Of a stretch of DNA of 37,694 nt, positions 8,295-14,221 are shown piece after piece. The stretch lies in the NCBI GenBank assembly GCA_029262315.1, contig JAJCZP010000091.1, positions 1-37,694 on the forward strand, read 5' to 3'. The stretch is from Deltaproteobacteria bacterium. Lineage in GTDB: Bacteria; Desulfobacterota; Binatia; UTPRO1. The position numbers and the translations under genes are program-made. The stretch's first letter is position 1; each line of letters starts with the position of its first letter. Under the pieces are notes generated by a model that made no database searches, had not been told where the DNA came from, and was given only the letters and a program-made list of their open reading frames with translations.

Positions 8295-9215
8295 ATGAGC
8301 TTGCGTATCGTTCTGATCGGCCAGGCAGCCTTTGCGGAGAAGGTCTTGGAGGGGCTCGTCGCGCGCGGTGACGACGTGGCCGCCGTGTATTGTCCGCCGG
8401 ACGGCGCCCGCCCGGATCCCGCGAAAGCCGCCGCCGAGGCCGCCGGCATCCCCTGCCACCAACCTCCCAGCTACAAGCCGGACGCGGTTCGCGCCGAGAT
8501 CGCCGCGCTTTCTCCCGACCTGATCGTCCTCGCATTCGTGACCAAGATCATTCCCGCGGCGGTTATCGAGGTGCCACGGCTCGGGAGCATCTGCTTTCAT
8601 CCGTCGCTGCTCCCGCGCTACCGAGGTGGGAGCGCGATCAACTGGCAGCTGATCCGGGGAGAAAGCGTGGCAGGAGCGACCGTCTTCTGGACCGATCCCG
8701 GAATCGATACGGGCCCCATCTTGCTGCAACGCGAGGTCCCCATCGACGAGAACCATAGTGCCGGGTCGCTGTACTACAAGGCGATCTTTCCGGTGGGGGT
8801 GGACCTCATGGTGGAGAGCGTGCGGATGATCGCCGATGGGACCGCGCCGCGGCAGGTGCAGGACGAGGCTGCGGCCACGTACGACCCGCTCTGCCGCGAC
8901 GAGCACGCCGCGATCGACTGGTCGCGTCCCGTGCGCGAGGTGCACAACTTGATTCGGGGCTGCGATCCGCAGCCCGGGGCGTTCACAGGTGCCGGATCGG
9001 CGCGGCTTCGCCTCTACGATAGTCGGATCGTCGAAGGGGCGGGCGCTCCGGGGACGGTCCTGGCACTCGACGACACGGGACTCACCATCGCCACGGCTAG
9101 CGGGGCGGTCCGGCTCGGAAAGGCGCGTGTCGACGGTACCAAGGAGAAGAAGGCCGCCGCTGCCGCTGCCACAGACGTGGGCCTGGCTGTCGGCTCGCAA
9201 CTGCTTTCGGGCTAG
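8295..9215 (+). CDS. Formyltransferase-family protein (Fmt / 10-formyl-THF dehydrogenase hydrolase-domain type)
   Basis: This 306-residue protein has the formyltransferase Rossmann domain and a C-terminal FMT-C-like barrel. It reads SICFHPSLLPRYRGGSAINW and ATVFWTDPGIDTGPILLQ. His102 and Asp138 match the catalytic His and Asp of the hydrolase domain of 10-formyltetrahydrofolate dehydrogenase, with the same 36-residue spacing. The HPSLLPRYRGGSAINW wording is closer to that enzyme than to housekeeping Fmt, in which the catalytic Asn-x-His is usual. It likely transfers or hydrolyses a formyl group from 10-formyl-THF; the acceptor is unknown. It lacks a fused aldehyde dehydrogenase domain. It is divergent from the PadR gene and ends 2 bp before a decayed gene. 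Confidence 0.85.
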   Translation: MSLRIVLIGQAAFAEKVLEGLVARGDDVAAVYCPPDGARPDPAKAAAEAAGIPCHQPPSYKPDAVRAEIAALSPDLIVLAFVTKIIPAAVIEVPRLGSICFHPSLLPRYRGGSAINWQLIRGESVAGATVFWTDPGIDTGPILLQREVPIDENHSAGSLYYKAIFPVGVDLMVESVRMIADGTAPRQVQDEAAATYDPLCRDEHAAIDWSRPVREVHNLIRGCDPQPGAFTGAGSARLRLYDSRIVEGAGAPGTVLALDDTGLTIATASGAVRLGKARVDGTKEKKAAAAAATDVGLAVGSQLLSG

Positions 9216-9217
9216 CG

Positions 9218-9328
9218 ATGCATCGGCCCATCACCGGATTCCATCAGGATGATGAGGGCCACTGCGTCGCCGGCCATCGCGCCGTCACCCGACGGCCGAT
9301 CGTCCTCGGAACCTCACTCGCACAGTCC
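9218..9328 (+). pseudogene. Decayed DUF3565-family gene
   Basis: The ATG two bases after the formyltransferase stop opens MHRPITGFHQDDEGHCVA, which matches the conserved DUF3565 N-terminus (ITGFHQDxEGHWVA) except Cys for Trp. What should follow (xLxCGHxQHVRHRPP) is reduced to GHR, then RRPIVLGTSLA, which only loosely recalls the end of the family. Segments appear to have been deleted, and the frame then runs on to 9598 without homology, antisense to the next gene. The intact family is about 60-70 residues with conserved Cys, absent here. The end point given is approximate. Confidence 0.6.
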
Positions 9329-9505
9329 TTCGGGGGCACAGACCTTACTGCAGCAATCCCGATCGACCGTGCACGCAGCGCCTCCGCGTATGCCCCATAC
9401 AGCCGACCATCCATCGGCGACTTCGACATACCGCCATTCCCAGCTAGTCCTACCCGCGCGGCGGGGAGGGCACTGCCGCCGGCACACGCGATCAGATTCG
9501 AGCAA
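9314..9505 (-). CDS. Small Cys-rich ORF of uncertain status
   Basis: A 63-residue frame opens 6 bp after the stop of the receiver protein gene. Its C-terminus, CTVDRDCCSKVCAPEGLC, has the C-x4-DCC-x2-C spacing of small disulfide-knot motifs common in secreted bacterial Cys-rich proteins. The N-terminal part is Arg/Trp-rich, has no signal peptide and no recognisable match, and the frame overlaps the DUF3565 remnant on the other strand. It may be the tail of a broken secreted protein or chance. Confidence 0.3.
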   Translation of the reverse strand: MLESDRVCRRQCPPRRAGRTSWEWRYVEVADGWSAVWGIRGGAACTVDRDCCSKVCAPEGLCE

Positions 9506-9511
9506 TCGACA

Positions 9512-10426
9512 TCACGCATGCGTCGGGTCGAAGTCCAGCAGTTCGTAGACCGTGCTGATCAGCTCGCTGGAGCCGTTGATACACCGAGCTGCGCCTAACT
9601 CCTTTGCCCGCGCCCCGTAGTGCTCCAGAGCCTTCTCACTGGCATAGATGACAACCCGTGTCTTGGGCCAACTCGCTCGGATGAGTTCAAGCAGTTCGAG
9701 CCCCGCATCAGTTTTGTGGCCTCGGCCCATATCCGAGATGACTAGGTCGAAGCGGTCTTCCTTGAGCTTCTGCACAGCCTCAGGTGTCGACTGAACCGCT
9801 TCAACAATAAAGCCGACCTGCTGGAAGATCCGATGCGGCACGACATTGTTCTCGGGAACGTCATCAACCCAGAGGATCCGCTGCTCGGAGCGGGCCTTTG
9901 GGTAAATGACCTCTGCCTTCACTCCCTGCGGTAGCGCCTGGAGCAGGTCGACCATGTCTGTGGCCGTCTTCGCCACGTTGGCCTTCGTTTGGGTGCGCAG
10001 ATCCTCAAGATTGCCGGTAAACTTTCGGACGTGCTCCTTTAAGCTTTGCTGCTGATTCGCGAGTTCCAGCTTGAACTTGTTGAATTCGTCGCCGAGCTCT
10101 TGCTTCAGAGCGGTGTCAAATGCTCGTTCGGCGTCCTTCGCTGCGTTCTTCACTGCCGCGTCGGCTGCGTTCTTCACTGCCTCCGCGGTTCCTCGAAATG
10201 TTCGCAAGCCCAAGAATCCCAGGATGGCGGCGAGAACCGCGATTCCCATGCCCACGATCGTTGCCGACGCCGTCAGCAGGTTCTCAAGGTAGGCTCTATG
10301 CGCTTGCGTCTCCTCACGCAGGAAACGGGCATACTCGAGCAAACTGTCCGTTCCTTCTGCCTCACTGCCTACAACCAAGGCCAGAAGCGACAGTGTTGCG
10401 TCCGCGAACATCCAGAGAGCGTTCAT
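9512..10426 (-). CDS. Membrane-anchored coiled-coil protein with C-terminal receiver-like domain
   Basis: Of 304 residues, two hydrophobic segments (about 4-20 and 53-74) are followed by a charged helical, probably coiled-coil region (78-165). A receiver-like domain follows (183-297): RILWVDDVPENNVVPHRIF, the acidic pair Asp188-Asp189, phosphoacceptor-position Asp232 in DLVISDMGRG, and VVIYAS. The switch Lys of receivers is replaced in GAARCINGSSEL (Asn284), so phosphorylation may be altered or lost. RILWVDD-PENN receivers occur in accessory and conflict-type loci, which is general knowledge and not proof here. ATG 10426 has GGGAGGGAG upstream; an earlier in-frame start lacks one. AVKNAA is tandemly repeated (residues 84-89 and 91-96). 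Base use looks less GC-rich than its neighbours. No kinase is adjacent. Confidence 0.8.
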   Translation of the reverse strand: MNALWMFADATLSLLALVVGSEAEGTDSLLEYARFLREETQAHRAYLENLLTASATIVGMGIAVLAAILGFLGLRTFRGTAEAVKNAADAAVKNAAKDAERAFDTALKQELGDEFNKFKLELANQQQSLKEHVRKFTGNLEDLRTQTKANVAKTATDMVDLLQALPQGVKAEVIYPKARSEQRILWVDDVPENNVVPHRIFQQVGFIVEAVQSTPEAVQKLKEDRFDLVISDMGRGHKTDAGLELLELIRASWPKTRVVIYASEKALEHYGARAKELGAARCINGSSELISTVYELLDFDPTHA

Positions 10427-10745
10427 GACTCCCTCCCTAACAACGTCCTTGAGATGCGACACTTGTATCGGATCTCGCGCCCGACGCGCCAATAGCATCG
10501 GACTCGAGGACAGGCCCGTCAGCGAGCCCGTGTGACCTAGGGGCCCGTGCGCTCAGTGTGGGCCATGATCTCCCTGACGCTCTCGCCCGCGAGGCTCCGG
10601 AGGACGATATCCATGTGCCACCTCGGTGGCGGTTTACCCCACGGGCTAAGTTCGTTCTTCGCTGTCTCACGTGTCGCTCCTGTCCCCATTCGCACTCCGA
10701 GAGTGTCCGCCCTCTCGTTCCTGTCCGTCCGGTCCTTCCGCTCGG
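10427..10745. other. Gene-free stretch upstream of the receiver protein
   Basis: These 319 bases hold the promoter and Shine-Dalgarno of the receiver protein gene. Beyond that only degraded sequence was seen, presumably the lost 5' part of the CDGSH gene that ends at 10808. Open frames on both strands here have no recognisable homology. Confidence 0.5.
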
Positions 10746-10808
10746 GCGAACAAGCCCTTCTGCGACGGGACGCACGGGCACATCAAGTTTCGCGACGATG
10801 CGAACTGA
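10746..10808 (+). pseudogene. C-terminal remnant of a CDGSH iron-sulfur domain gene
   Basis: In one frame the plus strand reads ANKPFCDGTHGHIKFRDDAN and then a TGA stop. NKPFCDGTH is the hallmark second half of the CDGSH (NEET) [2Fe-2S] motif, C-x-C-x2-[ST]-x3-P-x-C-D-G-[ST]-x-H. The first two Cys should lie immediately upstream (CRCGxS), but the same frame gives CPSGPSAR and no recognisable N-terminus, so the cluster could not form. Its stop lies one base from the end of the converging tautomerase gene. Confidence 0.6.
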
Positions 10809-10809
10809 G

Positions 10810-11199
10810 CTACGCGCCGTGCTTGGCGAGCCACTCGGCTTCTTCGCCGGGCTCGGGCAGGATCGCCCCGCCTTCCATGATCCAGCGTGCGGGGACGTCG
10901 ACGGTCGCGACGAGTACGTCCGCGGCGGAGCAGCCGAGAATCGTGCCGATGTCGCGGGCCATGTCCGACGCGAGCCGCGCTTGTTGCTCCGGGGTGCGTC
11001 CGGCACGGATGCTGCCGAAGACGAGCGCCTGTTTGCCATCGGGCAGCTCGGCTTCGGCCACTTCGTTGAAGAAGGCGTGCACGAAGGTCGGGGGGGCACC
11101 CGTGATTTCGCAGTGGATGTCCGTGATCGCCTGTGCGATGCGAGCCCTCTGGTCGAGCGATGTGGCTCCTTCGGCAACTGCGCAGCGGTAGAGTGGCAT
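10810..11199 (-). CDS. Tautomerase-superfamily protein, cis-CaaD-like
   Basis: The 129-residue protein resembles cis-3-chloroacrylic acid dehalogenase and the related MIF-fold group. With Met removed, Pro1 would be N-terminal. His29 (ITDIH), Arg65 and Arg68 (IRAGR) and Glu109 (IMEGGAILPEPGEEAEW) match cis-CaaD Pro1, His28, Arg70, Arg73 and Glu114. The position of the cis-CaaD Tyr103 is Ala98, so dehalogenase activity cannot be assumed; hydratase or tautomerase activity on an unsaturated acid is as likely. It is last in the operon behind a second tautomerase-fold gene (21-bp gap). An AGGAGGAATCC lies before the ATG. Confidence 0.85.
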   Translation of the reverse strand: MPLYRCAVAEGATSLDQRARIAQAITDIHCEITGAPPTFVHAFFNEVAEAELPDGKQALVFGSIRAGRTPEQQARLASDMARDIGTILGCSAADVLVATVDVPARWIMEGGAILPEPGEEAEWLAKHGA

Positions 11200-11220
11200 A
11201 CGGATTCCTCCTCGGCGTTC

Positions 11221-11553
11221 TCAGAGCGGTAACGGCCCGTCGATGGCGGTGACCACGATGTCATTCGTCGTGCAGCCGGTGACCTCGGTCCAGAGATCGC
11301 AGACGCGGGTCAGGAAGGTCTCCCGCTCCGCGTCTGGGTATCCGGCGGGCACGGAGCGTGCGACCAGTGAGGCCCTACTCGGGGCTCCCGCGGTGAAGCC
11401 GAATCCCCCGGATACCTTCATCCATCGGATCTGCACACCCTCTGGTGGATCCCCCAGCAACTCGCACCCGATCCGCGTGAGGCCCTCGGCGAGTTCGGCC
11501 TGCAGGCGCGCGGGCGGCTGATTCTCTTGAACGATGCAGACGTAGCCTTCCAT
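11221..11553 (-). CDS. Tautomerase-fold protein lacking the N-terminal proline
   Basis: This 110-residue protein has the beta-alpha-beta pattern of the 4-oxalocrotonate tautomerase/MIF superfamily: AELAEGLTRIGCELLGDPPE, VQIRWMKV, RETFLTRVCDLWTEVTGC and DIVVTAIDGPLPL. It begins MEGYVCIVQ, so the catalytic Pro at position 2 is absent and it is probably not a Pro1-type enzyme. It may be a non-catalytic partner of the next gene, as in hetero-oligomeric family members, but this is inference. It starts 5 bp after a 27-codon ORF. Confidence 0.7.
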   Translation of the reverse strand: MEGYVCIVQENQPPARLQAELAEGLTRIGCELLGDPPEGVQIRWMKVSGGFGFTAGAPSRASLVARSVPAGYPDAERETFLTRVCDLWTEVTGCTTNDIVVTAIDGPLPL

Positions 11554-11558
11554 GCGCG

Positions 11559-11642
11559 TTATCGTCGCCGGTACCGGAAGTCGCAGTGGTCGGCGCCCTG
11601 CATGATGGTTTGGCTGCGCTGGAACTCAGCGGCGACGCTCAT
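11559..11642 (-). CDS. 27-codon ORF resembling the C-terminus of ATC hydrolase
   Basis: The ATG overlaps the stop of the alcohol dehydrogenase as ATGA and is preceded by an excellent AAGGAGG at 6 bp. The peptide is only 27 residues. From VAAEFQRSQTI to GADHCDFRYRRR it resembles the last 25 residues of the L-2-amino-thiazoline-4-carboxylic acid hydrolase family (RTxTIxxGxxxCDFRxRR). The intact family is far longer, so this is either a gene that lost nearly all its coding sequence but kept its start signals, or a mini-protein. The similarity is from memory. Confidence 0.5.
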   Translation of the reverse strand: MSVAAEFQRSQTIMQGADHCDFRYRRR

Positions 11643-12697
11643 GCTTCCTCCTTCAGCTCCGGGCACACCATGATGCGGACCGGGTTGTCGATCTTCTCTT
11701 CGAGTCTGCGCACGCCGTCGTTGATCTGCTCGAGCGGGATACGCGCCGAGATGGATCCCGCGAGGTCGAGTCGCCCCGCATCGACGAGTCGTACGAGGCG
11801 TGTCACGTCTTCCCGGCGATAGCCGAGGGTGCCGAGAAGCGAGTAGTTCAGCACGTTGAAGATCACGGGTGGCCCGACCGTGATCGGCTCGGCGCCAATG
11901 CCGACGAGCACCGTGCGGCCACCGCGCGTGAGGCATGCGGCGGCTTGGGTGATCGTGTCCGGGCGTCCGACGAGTTCTACGGCCAGATCAACGCCCTGGC
12001 CATCGGTGATCTCACGAATGCGCGCGACGGGATCCTCCGTGCTGGCGTTGATGACGTGATCCGCGCCCAGCTCGCGGGCGCGCTCGAGTGCCGCCGGGAG
12101 CACATCCACCGCGATGAGTTGGCCGGCGCCCGCCATGCGGGCGATCTGCACGGCATGCGTTCCGAGTCCGCCGACGCCGAAGAGCGCGACGCGCTCACCC
12201 GCCTGCAAGCCGCCGCGGACGATGACGGCGTTGAACGGCGTTCCGACGGCGTCGGCGAGGATGGCACCCTGCTCCCACGGAATGGAATCGGGGAGGCGTA
12301 CGAGCGAGTGCGTCGGGAATGTGAAGTACTCCGCGAAGCCTCCTGGGTAGTCGACGCCGACGATACGCGGCACGAGACACCCGGACGGATCGCCGTGGCG
12401 GCACGGTGGGCACTCGCCGCAGGTCTTCCCGGGAACCGTGGCGACGACGCGATCGCCTTCGGTGAAGTCGCGCACCCCGGCACCGCATGCGGCGACGACC
12501 CCCGAGGCTTCGTGTCCGGGGATGAGCGGGATCGGCATCGTCGGAGTCCGAATCTCTCCGTGAAAGATGTGGAGGTCGGATGCGCAGATGCCGCACGCTT
12601 TGACCTGAATCAGGACCTCGCCTGGTGCGGGGTCGGGGCGGGGGACGTCCTCGATCCGGAGAGGCGAGTTCGGTTCGTAGAAATGGGCCGCGCGCAT
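11639..12697 (-). CDS. Zinc-dependent alcohol dehydrogenase (MDR family)
   Basis: This 352-residue medium-chain dehydrogenase has the catalytic-zinc motif CGICASDLH (Cys38), GHEASG (His62, Glu63) and the four structural-zinc cysteines Cys93, 96, 99 and 107 (CGECPPCRHGDPSGC). The Rossmann motif ALFGVGGLGTHAVQIAR points to NAD(P). It should oxidise an alcohol or reduce an aldehyde/ketone; the substrate is not evident. It lies in an operon after the TauD-type dioxygenase (118-bp gap) and overlaps the following 27-codon ORF by ATGA. The start matches the family N-terminus, though no clear Shine-Dalgarno is visible. Confidence 0.9.
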   Translation of the reverse strand: MRAAHFYEPNSPLRIEDVPRPDPAPGEVLIQVKACGICASDLHIFHGEIRTPTMPIPLIPGHEASGVVAACGAGVRDFTEGDRVVATVPGKTCGECPPCRHGDPSGCLVPRIVGVDYPGGFAEYFTFPTHSLVRLPDSIPWEQGAILADAVGTPFNAVIVRGGLQAGERVALFGVGGLGTHAVQIARMAGAGQLIAVDVLPAALERARELGADHVINASTEDPVARIREITDGQGVDLAVELVGRPDTITQAAACLTRGGRTVLVGIGAEPITVGPPVIFNVLNYSLLGTLGYRREDVTRLVRLVDAGRLDLAGSISARIPLEQINDGVRRLEEKIDNPVRIMVCPELKEEA

Positions 12698-12754
12698 GCG
12701 GCGACGATAGGGGGCTGCCCCGGGCGTTGCAAGATCAGCGGCGGGCGCGGATGC

Positions 12755-12816
12755 GCGGCGTGCCGCTGACCGTTTGGTTCGCGCGTCGCTGCTGGCGCGG
12801 AACGCGCGGACGCCGC
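12755..12816. repeat. GC-rich inverted repeat after the dioxygenase gene
   Basis: GCGGCGT (12755-12761) pairs with ACGCCGC (12810-12816) around a GC-rich interior with its own partial complementarity. It lies at the end of the dioxygenase gene and upstream of the alcohol dehydrogenase, so it may attenuate or partly end the transcript. The distal arm through TAG resembles that of the hairpin at 4601-4633. Confidence 0.35.
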
Positions 12817-13712
12817 TAGTCGGTAGTGTTCCGGTCCTTCAAGTACGTATGCAGTTGCCGGTCGTGTCGGCTCGCGGCGCTCAGCGGCTTCAGGGAGGGT
12901 TCCCAGCGCGGGGGGGACGCTGGTTCGGGCTTGTCTCCCATGACCGTGACGCGCTGAATGATCCGCTCGCCTTCGAAATCGTTCAGGACGCTGTGTTGCG
13001 TGCAACGGTTGTCCCACATCGCAATCGTGCCTTCGCGCCAGTGGTAGCGAACCGTAAACCGAGTGTTCGTTGCCCAGCGCGTCAGAAAGTTGAGCAGGGC
13101 GCCGCTTTCCTCGTGACTCAGCTCGACGATGCGCCGGGTGAAGTGCTCGTTTACGAACAGCGACTTGCGGCCAGTTTCGGGATGGACGCGTACGACCGGA
13201 TGGAGCGCCATACTGTCGGGGCGGCCGTGCGGATCGGCATCGTGGAGCGCTGTGAGACCTTCGCAGAATTCTCGCATCGCGGGCGAGAGCTCTTCGTAGG
13301 CTTTGTACATGTTGGCCCAGAGGGTGTCGCCGCCGACGGGCGGGCACTTGACCATGTGGAGGATAGCCATCACCGAGGGCTGTTCCTGGCAGGTGAGGTC
13401 GCTGTGCCATTCGTCGGCGATTGCGCCTTCGCCTCCGGCGGCGTGTAACTCGAAGAACTCCGGGTGCTCCGTGGCGAACGCGAGATTCGGGTGCGCCTCG
13501 AGCTCGCCGAAGAGCCGCCCGAACGCGATGTGCGAGTCCGGTGTCAGATGCTGATCGGGGAAGAACAGTACCAGGTGCTCGAGCAGGAGTGCACGGATCG
13601 TTTCGGCGTCAGCCGGCGTGGCCGCGGCCAGTGATACTCCGCGAACTTCCGCCCCCAACGATCCGGAGAGCCGTGTGATCTCCAGCGGCTGTCGTTTCGC
13701 CACAGATTCCAT
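12816..13712 (-). CDS. TauD/TfdA-family Fe(II)/2-oxoglutarate dioxygenase
   Basis: The 298-residue enzyme has the facial triad His103-x-Asp105 (EWHSDLT) and His240 (TQHSVLND), with the 2-oxoglutarate-binding Arg254 in QRVTVMGD. Also typical are LFFPDQHLTP, GGDTLWANMYKAYEEL, HPVVRVHPETGRKSLFVNEH and WDNRCTQHSV. It hydroxylates a small acid or sulfonate-type substrate with succinate and CO2 release; taurine, 2,4-D-like or another substrate cannot be told apart here. The ATG at 13712 opens the conserved region, but no good Shine-Dalgarno precedes it. It heads an apparent operon with alcohol dehydrogenase and tautomerases, suggesting degradation of an organic acid or xenobiotic. Confidence 0.9.
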   Translation of the reverse strand: MESVAKRQPLEITRLSGSLGAEVRGVSLAAATPADAETIRALLLEHLVLFFPDQHLTPDSHIAFGRLFGELEAHPNLAFATEHPEFFELHAAGGEGAIADEWHSDLTCQEQPSVMAILHMVKCPPVGGDTLWANMYKAYEELSPAMREFCEGLTALHDADPHGRPDSMALHPVVRVHPETGRKSLFVNEHFTRRIVELSHEESGALLNFLTRWATNTRFTVRYHWREGTIAMWDNRCTQHSVLNDFEGERIIQRVTVMGDKPEPASPPRWEPSLKPLSAASRHDRQLHTYLKDRNTTD

Positions 13713-13813
13713 GTCAGGAGGGCTAGTTAGGCTACTCGCCCGATGCTCGTCAACGGCTGGGATTTCGAGCCTCCCGGACGATAGGATCCATCCTGCCCCG
13801 CGCGGGGCGGTGC

Positions 13814-14131
13814 TCAGCCGCCAGGCCGACTTCGCGAGCAGGCGAGGGCTTGTTGGTCGTCGGCGCCGAGCACGACGAGATCGCCCTCGAGATTCTGCAT
13901 CTTCGCCTCGACGCGCTGCACGGCATCGTCGCTGACGCCGTCGCATGGATCGGGTGCGTCAGCGGGGCGGCGTTGGTTCAGGGGATCCGCTGCCCGTTCG
14001 TTCGCGAGGATTTGCGCGATCTCGTTTCGCACCAAGGCCCGTTCGTTGGAGGCGGCCTCGTCCGTACATGCCTCGAGCGTGAGGGCGCAGCCGAGGAGCA
14101 GGCCCACCATCGTCAATCGCCAGATCATCAT
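13814..14131 (-). CDS. Small putative lipoprotein
   Basis: The 105-residue protein begins MMIWRLTMVGLLLGCALTLE and is followed by AC, a signal peptide with a lipobox-like LEAC. The mature part is charged and helical (ERALVRNEIAQILANERAA, DDAVQRVEAKMQNLEGDL), with two further cysteines. No family was recognised. ATG 14131 is preceded by GCGAGG; a GTG two codons earlier is also possible. It is divergent to the ankyrin lipoprotein gene by about 90 bp, and the two may be functionally paired. Confidence 0.65.
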   Translation of the reverse strand: MMIWRLTMVGLLLGCALTLEACTDEAASNERALVRNEIAQILANERAADPLNQRRPADAPDPCDGVSDDAVQRVEAKMQNLEGDLVVLGADDQQALACSRSRPGG

Positions 14132-14221
14132 CCTCACCTCGCGTTCCCCGAATCGTGTGTGTTCGCCGAGATGGTGAATCGCGGGTAGGCGATCGTCGAA
14201 CGGGACGTTACCATTTCTAGC

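Noticed and set aside
10140-10184. Direct repeat GCTGCGTTCTTCACTGCC, considered as an att site or mobile-element duplication
   Set aside because: It encodes the in-frame AVKNAA tandem repeat of the coiled coil, so it is explained by protein structure.
10437-11264. Long minus-strand frame across the tautomerase gene
   Set aside because: Shadow of the tautomerase in another frame; Arg/Ser-rich with no domain.
11559-11936. 125-codon frame around the ATC-hydrolase-like tail
   Set aside because: Everything upstream of the ATG at 11642 is antisense-like shadow within the alcohol dehydrogenase; only the last 27 codons have good start signals and similarity.
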